Shown here one piece after another: positions 17,862 through 26,497 of a stretch of 64,000 nucleotides of DNA. Under the pieces are notes generated by a model. The model worked only from the letters and a program-made list of their open reading frames with translations. It did no database searches and was not told where the DNA came from. How positions within the stretch are numbered: the stretch's first letter is position 1; every line of letters begins with the position of its first letter. Location: the NCBI GenBank assembly GCA_938083195.1, contig CALKCK010000009.1, forward strand, positions 124,001 to 188,000. Direction: 5' to 3'. The stretch comes from an uncultured Pirellulaceae bacterium (GTDB taxonomy: Bacteria > Planctomycetota > Planctomycetia > Pirellulales > Pirellulaceae). The position numbers were made by a program, and so were the translations under genes.

Positions 17862-20273
17862 CTAGTCAACCTGTTTTGCATCCAACATGTAAAGTCGGTT
17901 CGCACCGTGAACCCAAAATCTCTCACCATCACTATATAAATTACCAACAGGCGCGCTAGTTCCTAAATCAACATGCACTTGTTTAAGCACTTCTGCACGA
18001 CCATTTTTACCCTTGAGTGACAGTTGATAAATACGATCTTCTACCGGCAAATAAATCCCTTTGGGCGTCACAATCCCCCGGCCCAATGACTGCCGTCCGT
18101 CAAACATCTGCTCCGTACCCCAAATCATCCGCCCCTGTCCTTTGAGATCGTACGCAACGACCGTTTCAAACCCACCGGCATACAGTACGTCCTCGTAGAC
18201 GCCGATTATATAATCAACCTTAAATCCGACTGGACTCATTTCTGTCCGCCAAATCAGTTCTCCTGTGTTACGGTCAAAAGCTTCAATGGAGTCGGTATCC
18301 GAACTAAAACAGACCATCTGTTTTCCATACGGAATTACAATGTCACTCGACCAACCATCAAAATTCAATCGGTTTACCGTCCAACCGCTGCGACGTCCAA
18401 AATTATCCGCCTGCCCCACTCTCTGATAACGCTTGGCAAATCGGACGGTTCCGGTCGCTGGATCCAACACAAACACAACGCCCATCCCGCAACTGACAAA
18501 TAAATCACTTCCCTCAAGCGAAAGCTCAATCGCGGCCCAAGGGACCGATCCCGTTTCTGGTTCGTCACACAAAAACGACTGCCATACCGTTTTTCCTTCG
18601 CGTTTGGGATCCAGAGCATAAATTGAAATCGCGCCACCATTATTGACGGGAACAATCACAACATCTCCAAATCCAACGGGCGCCGCCATAAACCCACCAC
18701 TCTCAAGCCACTCAGGCTCGCCCCCTTCATCATTAAAGGCGGCGACTTCTTCTGCTGATTCTTCACGAGGCAATTTCCACAAAACGTTACCCGACTCTGC
18801 ATCGTAGGCCGTCAGAAAATTCTCCCTCGTCCTCCGAAATGTTGCATTCCACTGAGGGGCAACCTTGGGCTGCTTATGGATATTAGACTCATCGAAAGAT
18901 TTACCCTCGATAGAATATGCAATGTCTTGATAAATCGACATCTGTTGAAAAACTCGGTCGCCAAACAGATTTATCTCGGCAGATTTTTCAGGGAATTTCG
19001 ACGCACCATTTGCCTGCCCAGTAATTCGACCGCCCCAATTACGGCGAATCGTGGACATCATCATCGTCGCATCATCGATTTGAAATGCGTTGTTCCATAC
19101 GCTCCGCCAAGCGATCGCAGCATCCACAGAATCTTGCAAGCCGCCAGCTTTCGCAAGCTCTTCCACTTTCTGGCGACTCCAAACTGCAAGATCAGCACCC
19201 GTTTTAAAAAACACACGATCTCCGTCCATCAACAACTCACCAGCTGGCCTCCAGCTCTTATTTCTCCAAGCATCAATCAGCCGCACCTCAGCTGGGTCCA
19301 AGGTCTCGAGGACGCTTTCTCCAGAAGCCTTTCGGCCTGTCAAGAGCTTCCCCTCAATATCAGCCCTGCGGTTGTACCGCTCCTTAGGTTCAAAATAAAA
19401 CTGCCAACTCGCTTCCAAGTCCCCCTCCATCATCTCGTCGGGAACCGACTGCATAACACCGTATCGGTGAGAATTACCGAGCGCCATCTGCCAATCCAAA
19501 TTGACTTCGTCCCGCTCGTCGGAGACCGCCAATTCCTCTAGCGAGCGACTGACCAACACTGCTTTATCTGATTTTCGATCAATGGCCAGCGCTTCGGCAA
19601 TCGCAATTTTCGCCGCCGGCACATCCCCTAAAAATGCCTGGCAGAGTGCAATTTTTGCATAAACCTGATCCATGGGAACGGTCGGATCTGGATACTGATT
19701 GGCGATTTTTTCAAACATCCGCCGGGCACCAATGAAATCAAATTGGTCGAGATAAATACTACCAAGATTAAACGCCGCTTCGTCACCAAGAGAACTAATG
19801 AAATAATTGCGCACAACGCTATTTAATGCCGTCACATTGGAATCGTCAGCCGCTTCCGCCAGAATCTCTTTCGCAGCGGCATCAGCAATTACGCGATAAG
19901 CCACCAATCCATCCGGCGGGAGATCGGCGAGGATCGCCTCAACTTGTTCGACAAGCGAATAATAGATTTCACCATCACTGGAAAACAATGCATCCCCACT
20001 CCGATTCAGGACGGCCTGCCACAGCGTACAAGCAACCCGATACTGCCCGTCCTTTCGCATCCGCTCGGCTTTTTCTAGCACGTCTTCAAGTTCTGGATCC
20101 GTCTTTAACACAGCTCCAGATTCCGCCACGTCATCTTGCCCCGCAGGGGCCATTGGCCGCCCAAAAATCATCTGCTTAGCAAAACTACCTTCAGGAAACG
20201 CCGCGGCCACCGTTGACCAAACACCAATGATCACGGCAACCGACAGGGTTTTATTAATGAGTAAATTCGTCAT
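17862..20273 (-). CDS. Secreted TPR plus PQQ-like beta-propeller protein
   Basis: Signal peptide (about 1-25) followed by TPR-like helical repeats (about 60-260: DGQYRVACTLWQAVLN, LGSIYLDQFDFIGARRMFEKI) and then a beta-propeller from about 330 to the end. The blades show the PQQ-repeat signature, e.g. AYDAESGNVLWKL, VLDPATGTVRFAK, AFDRNTGELIWRT and AYDLKGQGRMIWG. Such repeats form binding or scaffold propellers; enzymatic use with PQQ would need metal and quinone ligands that I cannot identify, so a dehydrogenase is not proposed. ATG at 20273; 30 bp after the BatA-like gene, a tight fit for translational coupling. Resembles the BamB-like propellers used in envelope assembly, but with an added TPR half. 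Confidence 0.82.
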   Translation of the reverse strand: MTNLLINKTLSVAVIIGVWSTVAAAFPEGSFAKQMIFGRPMAPAGQDDVAESGAVLKTDPELEDVLEKAERMRKDGQYRVACTLWQAVLNRSGDALFSSDGEIYYSLVEQVEAILADLPPDGLVAYRVIADAAAKEILAEAADDSNVTALNSVVRNYFISSLGDEAAFNLGSIYLDQFDFIGARRMFEKIANQYPDPTVPMDQVYAKIALCQAFLGDVPAAKIAIAEALAIDRKSDKAVLVSRSLEELAVSDERDEVNLDWQMALGNSHRYGVMQSVPDEMMEGDLEASWQFYFEPKERYNRRADIEGKLLTGRKASGESVLETLDPAEVRLIDAWRNKSWRPAGELLMDGDRVFFKTGADLAVWSRQKVEELAKAGGLQDSVDAAIAWRSVWNNAFQIDDATMMMSTIRRNWGGRITGQANGASKFPEKSAEINLFGDRVFQQMSIYQDIAYSIEGKSFDESNIHKQPKVAPQWNATFRRTRENFLTAYDAESGNVLWKLPREESAEEVAAFNDEGGEPEWLESGGFMAAPVGFGDVVIVPVNNGGAISIYALDPKREGKTVWQSFLCDEPETGSVPWAAIELSLEGSDLFVSCGMGVVFVLDPATGTVRFAKRYQRVGQADNFGRRSGWTVNRLNFDGWSSDIVIPYGKQMVCFSSDTDSIEAFDRNTGELIWRTEMSPVGFKVDYIIGVYEDVLYAGGFETVVAYDLKGQGRMIWGTEQMFDGRQSLGRGIVTPKGIYLPVEDRIYQLSLKGKNGRAEVLKQVHVDLGTSAPVGNLYSDGERFWVHGANRLYMLDAKQVD

Positions 20274-20303
20274 TTAATTACCAGAATTTAATCCTGCAAA
20301 GGA

Positions 20304-22616
20304 CTATCGTTTCTTGCCCCAATACCAACCTAAAACCTGCTCAAGCACGAGCACTGCAAATAGCAGCAAGAGAATCTGAAGCCAAATCTCAGTTTCTCCA
20401 CCCGAAACCTGCTGACCGACCAATCCACCCGCTGCCACCATTGTTACCTTTTCACCCAAAAAGTCACCTTCTAAGGCACTCGCTGGGATGCGTTTCAATT
20501 GACTTTCCCGGGGGTCGACATTGGCCGCAAACAACACCATCTCCTCTTCACCGGTATGACGACTTAAACCGAGTTCGTAAAACCCTCGCCGCTGGACACC
20601 ATCGAAATTCACACGGTACAAAACACTCGCTCCGTCACCGTCCGACTCGTCACTCTTGGCATTGGGTTTGGCATTGGGCTTGGCAATCGATTCTACTTTT
20701 TCGTTTTGTGGATCCCGCAAACTAACTCGACTGTCATAAGCCGACATGTCAACTGGATAAGAAACTTGACCTCCCAGTTCAACGACGCCCCCCTCCGCCC
20801 CCGAACCTACCAAATAATCAACTAAATCAATCATCACCGGAGGAAAGGTCGGACTACTTGGCCACATCGTCCAATCGCCATCGCCCGGAATTGTAAACAC
20901 AATGACATTCCCCGCCCCATAACTTAAATCAACCATCGCGGGCGAATTATCCTTGTCGCTTAAACGAAGCGGGACGGACAACGTCTTTCCAATCAAATCC
21001 GAATTCAAATTTGAAGTCCACCAACTGAACACATCAACATTGGACAAGCTTGAAGCATCGCTCTCAACAACTACCGCCAACGCCGGATGAATCTGTGGAT
21101 CAATTTCGAAATTCACCCACTTCGACATCGTCGGATCACCCATCATGCGATCCAAGGCCAAAGGGGAAAGTCCTTCACCATTCTGATAAAATGTGTCGTT
21201 AAAGGTACTCGCACGAACTCGATTGCCCGGCATAAAAACCAATGCCCCGCCATCTTGAACCCACTGCTCAAGAGACTTCACGCGATCTGTCGAGGCCTCA
21301 TCGACGTTGCAAAGAAAAATAACTTCAAAATCCGAAAGCGATTCCGACTCCAACTCGCTGGCCGTTACTACTTTCATATTCATTCCAGTACCAGCCACCT
21401 GAAGACTTCGCAAATAATGCGTTTCGCTTCGCTCCGAGGCCGAAGACGGATCTCCATCCACCAACAAAACCGAAATCCCATCTTTAACGCGGGAAGCGTA
21501 ATAACCAACGCTGTCCTCTAGCAACTGATCTGCCATCAGGCCGTCTTCTCCTAGAGACTGCCGATCTATTTCAGCCTTCACGCGGTAACTCTTAAATCGG
21601 GGCTTTACCTGGTCACCCTCCAACATCTCCGAATCGCCATCCTCTTCCGACGGGAATACATAACGAAACGCCAACTCAGTTTCCTGCCCTGGCGCGAGGG
21701 AGGGGATGACCTCATAATCCGGTTGGCCTTCATCTATTTGCAACAGCACGCGAACCTGACTTACCGTCTGCGTCCCATAGTTGGCAACCGAGACATTAAA
21801 CTGAATAACCTTGTCCGCAACTTGAAGATTCTCGGGACGCACTCCTGTGATCGCAAGGTTCTGGTCATTCGCTCCGCCGACATCCACGAGAAAACAATCG
21901 ACTGTCTGCTCAGAAATATCCGTCAACAACCGGTTAGGGGCTGAATCGGTATCGGCATTGAGTGCATTAAACCAATCCCGCTCACGCATATCAGAGAACG
22001 CATAGACAATTCGCCCGCCGGCCTCTCGCTGCCCACTTACGTACCGCTTTAGTTCCAGTAATGACACCGTGTAATCCGCACTCGAATCGGCACACTCCAA
22101 GTCATCAATCGCCTCGACCAGCGAGGGCAATGTACTTTTCGTCAATGGCTCATTTGCCAAAAGTGGCTGCTCGGGATTACTCGTCAACATGAGCGTCAAC
22201 CAATCTTCCGTACGATCCGACTCCGCCAGTTCGCCAAGCATCTCTTTGATCTGACGTTTCGTCACATCGAACGCTGGCTCAGCATCCAACAAAACTCTTT
22301 GACTTAATGAATCGTCAACAAGAATCACCCGCTCAATTTTTTGTGCTTGCTGAAGAACACGCGTTACGCTCGACGGGAGGAACGGCCGAGAGAACATCAG
22401 CGCCACTAGCAGCATCGCGAGACACCGCAGCATCAGCAAAATTAAATTCTCAAGCTGTACCCGCCGCCGGTTTTTCTTGTCAGCCTCAAACAAAAAATCC
22501 ATCGCTGCCCACTGGACGATCTTAAATCGCCGCTTATTAAGCAGATGAATAATGATGGGCGACGCAATTGCGAGACCGCCCAACAACATCCATGGATTTA
22601 AAAACCAACTTAACAT
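20304..22616 (-). CDS. BatA-like membrane protein with VWA and GATase-like domains
   Basis: The N-terminus is the BatA/aerotolerance-type module: a first helix in FLNPWMLLGGLAIASPIII, the phrase HLLNKRRFKIVQWAAMDFL, and a second helix in MLRCLAMLLVALMFSRPF. A VWA-like domain follows with VILVDDSLSQ (MIDAS-like DxSxS), then a beta domain, a GATase-like segment (ISVLLVDGDPSSASERSE ... GGALVFMPGNRV), and a C-terminal helix (LQILLLLFAVLVLEQVLGW). The start at ATG 22616 is preferred over 22655 because AAGGA lies about 10 nt upstream and it puts the canonical BatA N-terminus first. A 12-bp tandem repeat (20656-20687) encodes NAKP units. It follows DUF58 by 138 bp and is likely part of the MoxR-controlled complex. 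Confidence 0.86.
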   Translation of the reverse strand: MLSWFLNPWMLLGGLAIASPIIIHLLNKRRFKIVQWAAMDFLFEADKKNRRRVQLENLILLMLRCLAMLLVALMFSRPFLPSSVTRVLQQAQKIERVILVDDSLSQRVLLDAEPAFDVTKRQIKEMLGELAESDRTEDWLTLMLTSNPEQPLLANEPLTKSTLPSLVEAIDDLECADSSADYTVSLLELKRYVSGQREAGGRIVYAFSDMRERDWFNALNADTDSAPNRLLTDISEQTVDCFLVDVGGANDQNLAITGVRPENLQVADKVIQFNVSVANYGTQTVSQVRVLLQIDEGQPDYEVIPSLAPGQETELAFRYVFPSEEDGDSEMLEGDQVKPRFKSYRVKAEIDRQSLGEDGLMADQLLEDSVGYYASRVKDGISVLLVDGDPSSASERSETHYLRSLQVAGTGMNMKVVTASELESESLSDFEVIFLCNVDEASTDRVKSLEQWVQDGGALVFMPGNRVRASTFNDTFYQNGEGLSPLALDRMMGDPTMSKWVNFEIDPQIHPALAVVVESDASSLSNVDVFSWWTSNLNSDLIGKTLSVPLRLSDKDNSPAMVDLSYGAGNVIVFTIPGDGDWTMWPSSPTFPPVMIDLVDYLVGSGAEGGVVELGGQVSYPVDMSAYDSRVSLRDPQNEKVESIAKPNAKPNAKSDESDGDGASVLYRVNFDGVQRRGFYELGLSRHTGEEEMVLFAANVDPRESQLKRIPASALEGDFLGEKVTMVAAGGLVGQQVSGGETEIWLQILLLLFAVLVLEQVLGWYWGKKR
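20656..20687 (-). repeat. 12-bp intragenic tandem repeat (AKPN units)
   Basis: Two near-identical 12-bp units plus a partial third encode AKPNAKPNAK in the BatA-like protein. Confidence 0.75.
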
Positions 22617-22699
22617 CTTTGTCTTTTCCTTTTGTCGCCCGTGCCACCTGAACAATCACCTACCGCGTCCAAAGTGAGCCATAAAATATTTCGCTTACC

Positions 22700-22735
22700 C
22701 CCAACGGCTCACTTAAGCCCAACGGCCCACTTAAG
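22700..22735. repeat. 18-bp intergenic tandem repeat
   Basis: Two copies of an 18-bp unit (22700-22717 and 22718-22735) differing at one base, in the spacer between the DUF58 and BatA-like genes; a short third fragment follows. No binding site is recognised. Confidence 0.85.
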
Positions 22736-22754
22736 CCCCAAGAAGCAATTTTCG

Positions 22755-23672
22755 TTAGAGATTCTTCCTTCGTGACTTTGACCGAAAATTGAGATAGCTC
22801 GAAAGCACCCCATCCAACGGCTTCGAGGTGTCAAGCAAAACGTGGTCGACCCCCGCTGTAGCACAAACTTTCTTGACTCGTGTCATATACCGTTCCACCG
22901 CTTCCATATACGACTTCCGCAACGAACGGGGTTCAGCATGCAATTCTCCAGCAGACTCCATTCCCTGAAAAAGAGTATTATCTTGAAACGGGAACTCTAA
23001 CTCGTCGTGGTGCATTACATGAAAAACAACAACCTCATGTCGCCGCAAGCGAAACTGAGCTAGTGCTTTGGCTAATTCTTCAGGATCGATAAACAAATCG
23101 GAAAACAAAGCAATGACACCACGTTTTCGAATTTGAGAACCCAAGGCAATAAACGGATCACTGACATCCGTCGTATTGGCCGGTTCCGTCTGCTCAAGTT
23201 CATGCAGCAAAAGCTTTAAATGAGACGGATGAGACGAGGATTTCAGATTTTTGTCAATCTTATCACTGTACAACACCAAGCCAACCGAATCCTGTTGCTG
23301 CTGCATCAAGTACCCCAAACTGGCTGCAGCCGTTGCAGCATAATCAAACTTACTCCAACCTGTTTCCTCGCCGTAACGCATTGACTTGCTGCAGTCCACG
23401 ATGAGATGACACTTCAGATTGGTCTCCTCTTCATATTCCTTAATGTACAATCGGTCGGTTTTAGACCAGACTTTCCAATCGATATGCCGCAGATCGTCAC
23501 CCGGCGAGTACTCACGATGAGCAGCGAATTCGATGGCAAACCCATTAAACGGACTGCGATGCTGTCCAGATATAAAACCCTCAACAACCAACCGAGCGCG
23601 AACCTCTAGACGTTTGATTTTGTCGAGTGTTTTGGAATCCAGATATTTGTTTGCCGGACTATCAGTCGCCAT
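22755..23672 (-). CDS. DUF58 domain protein (VWA-like, MoxR partner)
   Basis: A 305-residue DUF58 protein. The family hallmark SPGDDLRHIDWKVWSKTDRL lies at 56-75, followed by YIKEYEEE, and the degenerate VWA site IVDCSKSM (D93, S95, S97). No transmembrane helix is evident, so it should be cytoplasmic. DUF58 genes are almost always next to moxR and bat genes, and the encoded proteins are thought to work with the MoxR ATPase in assembly or metal insertion (family knowledge). Starts at ATG 23672, 85 bp after moxR. Confidence 0.93.
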   Translation of the reverse strand: MATDSPANKYLDSKTLDKIKRLEVRARLVVEGFISGQHRSPFNGFAIEFAAHREYSPGDDLRHIDWKVWSKTDRLYIKEYEEETNLKCHLIVDCSKSMRYGEETGWSKFDYAATAAASLGYLMQQQQDSVGLVLYSDKIDKNLKSSSHPSHLKLLLHELEQTEPANTTDVSDPFIALGSQIRKRGVIALFSDLFIDPEELAKALAQFRLRRHEVVVFHVMHHDELEFPFQDNTLFQGMESAGELHAEPRSLRKSYMEAVERYMTRVKKVCATAGVDHVLLDTSKPLDGVLSSYLNFRSKSRRKNL

Positions 23673-23757
23673 AAACGATCATTCTTTTGAACTAAGCAAT
23701 TAGATTTTCAACAAGTCTTCACTCAGCCGAAGGCCAAATTTCAGCTCCAGGCCTCGC

Positions 23758-24828
23758 TCAACTAAACGCCTTTACAAGCTCAGGCGATATTTGATCCCCA
23801 TCGCTACGCTCTGGAATTTCATTGAGAAGACGGTCGATAATATCATCCGACGTCACTCCCGTTGAATCCGCATTGAAATTCGTAATCACTCGATGCCGCA
23901 AAACAGGCTTGGCAACGGCCCGCAGATCTTCGGTCGTCGCGTAACTTCTACCCTCAAGCACAGCTCTCGCCTTGGCACCCAAAAGCAAGTTCTGCACACC
24001 TCGTGGACCCGCACCCCACGAAATCGCTTCTTTAACAAACTCGGGACATTCATCCTCAAGCACCCTCGTTGCCCGAACAATACGCAGTGCAAAGTGAATC
24101 AGATGAGGAGCAACTGGAACGCGGCGAACCAACTGCTGCAACCGCAAGATATCATCGCCCGACAAAACCTGCTCGACAGTCTGATTGACATCGGCCGTAG
24201 TGGTCGCAGCAATCTGAAACTCCTCTTCATAGCTAGGATACTTTACAAATATCTTAAACATGAATCGGTCTTGCTGAGCCTCGGGAAGGGTGTAGGTCCC
24301 TTCCTGCTCGATAGGGTTTTGGGTCGCCAGCACAAAGAACGGCGCCGGCAGCTGATTTCGCTCACCTCCGATAGTCACCTGTTTCTCTTGCATCGCTTCC
24401 AGCAATGCCGCCTGAGTCTTGGGAGGGGTTCGATTAATTTCATCCGCCAAAACAATATTGGCAAACACTGGCCCTTTGAGAAACTTAAACTCTCGCTTAC
24501 CCGATGCCTTATCCTCCTGAATCACTTCCGTACCTACAATATCACTCGGCATCAGGTCAGGCGTGAACTGAATACGGTTGAAGTCAAGATTAAGCGTATC
24601 AGCCAAAGTACTGACCATTAACGTCTTCGCCAGTCCCGGCACTCCCTCCAGCAAACAATGGCCTTGTGCAAAAATCGCGATCATCAATTGCTCGATTACC
24701 TCGTTCTGACCAACAATGACTTTCCCTAACTGCTCGCGAACCGCTCGATAAGATTCACTTAGTTTTTCCAGTGCCTTAATTTCGTCGCCACTCAATTCAG
24801 CTTGGCCACTAGAAACGCGATCGTTCAT
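23758..24828 (-). CDS. MoxR-family AAA+ ATPase
   Basis: AAA+ ATPase of the MoxR group, a chaperone-like motor for assembly of protein complexes. Visible motifs: Walker A GVPGLAKT (62-69), Walker B IVLADEIN (D129, E130), sensor region [12 protein letters not shown], and the arginine-finger stretch [11 protein letters not shown]. The 356-residue length is normal. AGGAA sits 7 nt before the ATG at 24828. It is the first gene of the eight-gene minus-strand operon and is divergent from the VWA gene at 25466; the 0.6 kb between them carries a palindrome and a tandem repeat that may control it. Confidence 0.95.
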   Translation of the reverse strand: MNDRVSSGQAELSGDEIKALEKLSESYRAVREQLGKVIVGQNEVIEQLMIAIFAQGHCLLEGVPGLAKTLMVSTLADTLNLDFNRIQFTPDLMPSDIVGTEVIQEDKASGKREFKFLKGPVFANIVLADEINRTPPKTQAALLEAMQEKQVTIGGERNQLPAPFFVLATQNPIEQEGTYTLPEAQQDRFMFKIFVKYPSYEEEFQIAATTTADVNQTVEQVLSGDDILRLQQLVRRVPVAPHLIHFALRIVRATRVLEDECPEFVKEAISWGAGPRGVQNLLLGAKARAVLEGRSYATTEDLRAVAKPVLRHRVITNFNADSTGVTSDDIIDRLLNEIPERSDGDQISPELVKAFS

Positions 24829-25010
24829 ACTATTTTCCTGACTCGGTAATAAATTTTTTCAAAAACGGAAGTCTGTCTCACGGGAAGCCCACCCCTCTTA
24901 AATACAACCGCAGTTCCGCTGTCCGGAATACCGAAACCAGATCCCTGCCATTCGCAATCTAAAGTGCCGACTCTATCCTTCGCGAAACCCCTTCAGCTTA
25001 GCGCTGTGTT

Positions 25011-25044
25011 TTAATCTTAACAAAAAGTTAATCTTAACAAAAAG
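25011..25044. repeat. Perfect 17-bp tandem repeat upstream of moxR
   Basis: TTAATCTTAACAAAAAG occurs twice head to tail (25011-25027 and 25028-25044) with no mismatch, about 185 bp upstream of the moxR start. Confidence 0.9.
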
Positions 25045-25119
25045 TTGATCCATCCCGCCAAAACCGCGGCAAGCGGAGCCGCATTTACCCGGCACACTCA
25101 CTTCGATTAGACTCTAATT

Positions 25120-25139
25120 CTAACCCATGAATGGGTTAG
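25120..25139. promoter_or_regulatory. Perfect palindrome, candidate operator
   Basis: Arms CTAACCCAT and ATGGGTTAG separated by GA. The 2-nt centre is too short for an RNA hairpin and there is no T-run, so a dimeric DNA-binding protein site is more likely than a terminator. It lies in the divergent region, 292 bp from moxR and 326 bp from the VWA gene. Confidence 0.6.
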
Positions 25140-25465
25140 TGTTCCACCTTCCATCCAAAACGAATCCAAAACTTCGTTTCTTAAGAAATGTTTCATTATT
25201 TTGACCAATTGGGATTTTTTTGCCCATCTCAAATAACTGTCCAGCAAATTGAAATTTTCATTCTTTGCATGATAACTAACCAAACTTTGTGTCGACCCAT
25301 AATATTAGATGCCAAAAATTAGCATTCCGAGTTCTTTCTCGCCACAATTGCACTTTAGCGAATGCTTCCCCCATGAAACCATGGAGCCAAACAACATGGT
25401 CAATCACCTCAACAACGAATCACCTAAAAACCAAATCACCTTTTTTTAACAACAATAAAGCCTAC

Positions 25466-26497
25466 ATGGTCGAGCAAACCACAATCCAACCACCGCACCA
25501 AAAATGGCGCCCCCTTGGAATGTCGTTCTTGAGCCATAGCTTATTAGTAATTCTAGTCATTGTTTTTGGTATTTTTTCAAGAACACCCCAACCTGAAACC
25601 GGCCAATTGCGTCGTGCGGGTGTCGTCCTGGCCGTTCAATCAGAAACCGACACAACCGAGTACCTCGACGAATCTGATTTTCCCGAAGAAAGCCAAACGG
25701 AAACCCAGACTAACCAGTCCGATCCATCTGCCCTGCCGCCCCCAGCGATGGCCGCCTCGCCCGCATTACCCGACATCCCTGATCTTGCGGGACCTCCTGC
25801 TGTACCCGAGGCTCTCATCGATGCCAACGACATGTCTGAATCAATTATGCAAGGCAACGCCGATTCACACTACGAACTTTCCAAAGACGATTTGAAACTG
25901 ATCGCCGCCGATCAAAAACTAATTAAATCCCGAGCCCCCGTTGGCGATCCGACCACCATCAGTGTCTTCGGAAGTGGAGGCATCTCAGGCAGATCTTTTG
26001 TTTTCCTGATCGATAGGTCTTTCAGCATGGGCACCCAAGGCCTCGGTGTGATTGAAGCTGCAAAACAGGAACTCACAGAAGCTATCAACCAACTCGAGTC
26101 TTACCACAAATTCCAAATCGTCGGCTATCACCGACGAACCCACACGATGCTTCGACGGCAACTACTCTCCGCCAGCGAAATCAATAAAGCAAAAGTCCCG
26201 GAGCATATCCAAAGCATGGCAGCTTTTGGATCAACAAACCACGAAAATGGACTCTTCGCAGCCCTGGCATTTAAACCGGATGCGATCATTTTCATGACCG
26301 ATGGAGGTTATCCCGAGCTTAATAGTGGCCAACTAAAAACAATACAAAAACTTGCTCCTCCGGGCTGCGAGATTCACTGCATCCAGTTCGGAATTGGCAC
26401 TTTGCAATCCACCAAGAATTTCATGACCGAACTTGCACAACAAAATGATGGATCTTTCCGTTATATTGATGTGTCCAAATGGAAACAAGAAAACTAG
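25466..26497 (+). CDS. Membrane-anchored VWA-domain protein
   Basis: A single N-terminal transmembrane helix (SFLSHSLLVILVIVFGIFS) preceded by basic residues, then a Pro/Ala/Asp-rich linker and a C-terminal VWA domain of about 170 residues. The MIDAS is complete: DRSFS in FVFLIDRSFSM, a Thr/Asn region near STNHENG, and FMTDGGYPE. The start is set at ATG 25466, which puts a short charged N-terminus before the helix; in-frame starts at 25373 and 25289 would add an unusual 31-59 residue leader. It faces away from the moxR operon across the shared control region, suggesting a link to that system. The next gene overlaps or abuts its stop. Confidence 0.83.
   Translation: MVEQTTIQPPHQKWRPLGMSFLSHSLLVILVIVFGIFSRTPQPETGQLRRAGVVLAVQSETDTTEYLDESDFPEESQTETQTNQSDPSALPPPAMAASPALPDIPDLAGPPAVPEALIDANDMSESIMQGNADSHYELSKDDLKLIAADQKLIKSRAPVGDPTTISVFGSGGISGRSFVFLIDRSFSMGTQGLGVIEAAKQELTEAINQLESYHKFQIVGYHRRTHTMLRRQLLSASEINKAKVPEHIQSMAAFGSTNHENGLFAALAFKPDAIIFMTDGGYPELNSGQLKTIQKLAPPGCEIHCIQFGIGTLQSTKNFMTELAQQNDGSFRYIDVSKWKQEN

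Larger units (their letters stand above)
24829..25465. promoter_or_regulatory. Divergent control region between the moxR operon and the VWA gene
   Basis: 637 bp with no convincing gene. It contains the 17-bp tandem repeat at 25011-25044 and the palindrome at 25120-25139. On the minus strand the duplicated unit places TTGTTA and TAAGAT 15 nt apart, a weak -35/-10-like arrangement facing moxR; this is a guess. Any coding start upstream of 25466 (e.g. 25373 or 25289) would use part of this region. Confidence 0.55.
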
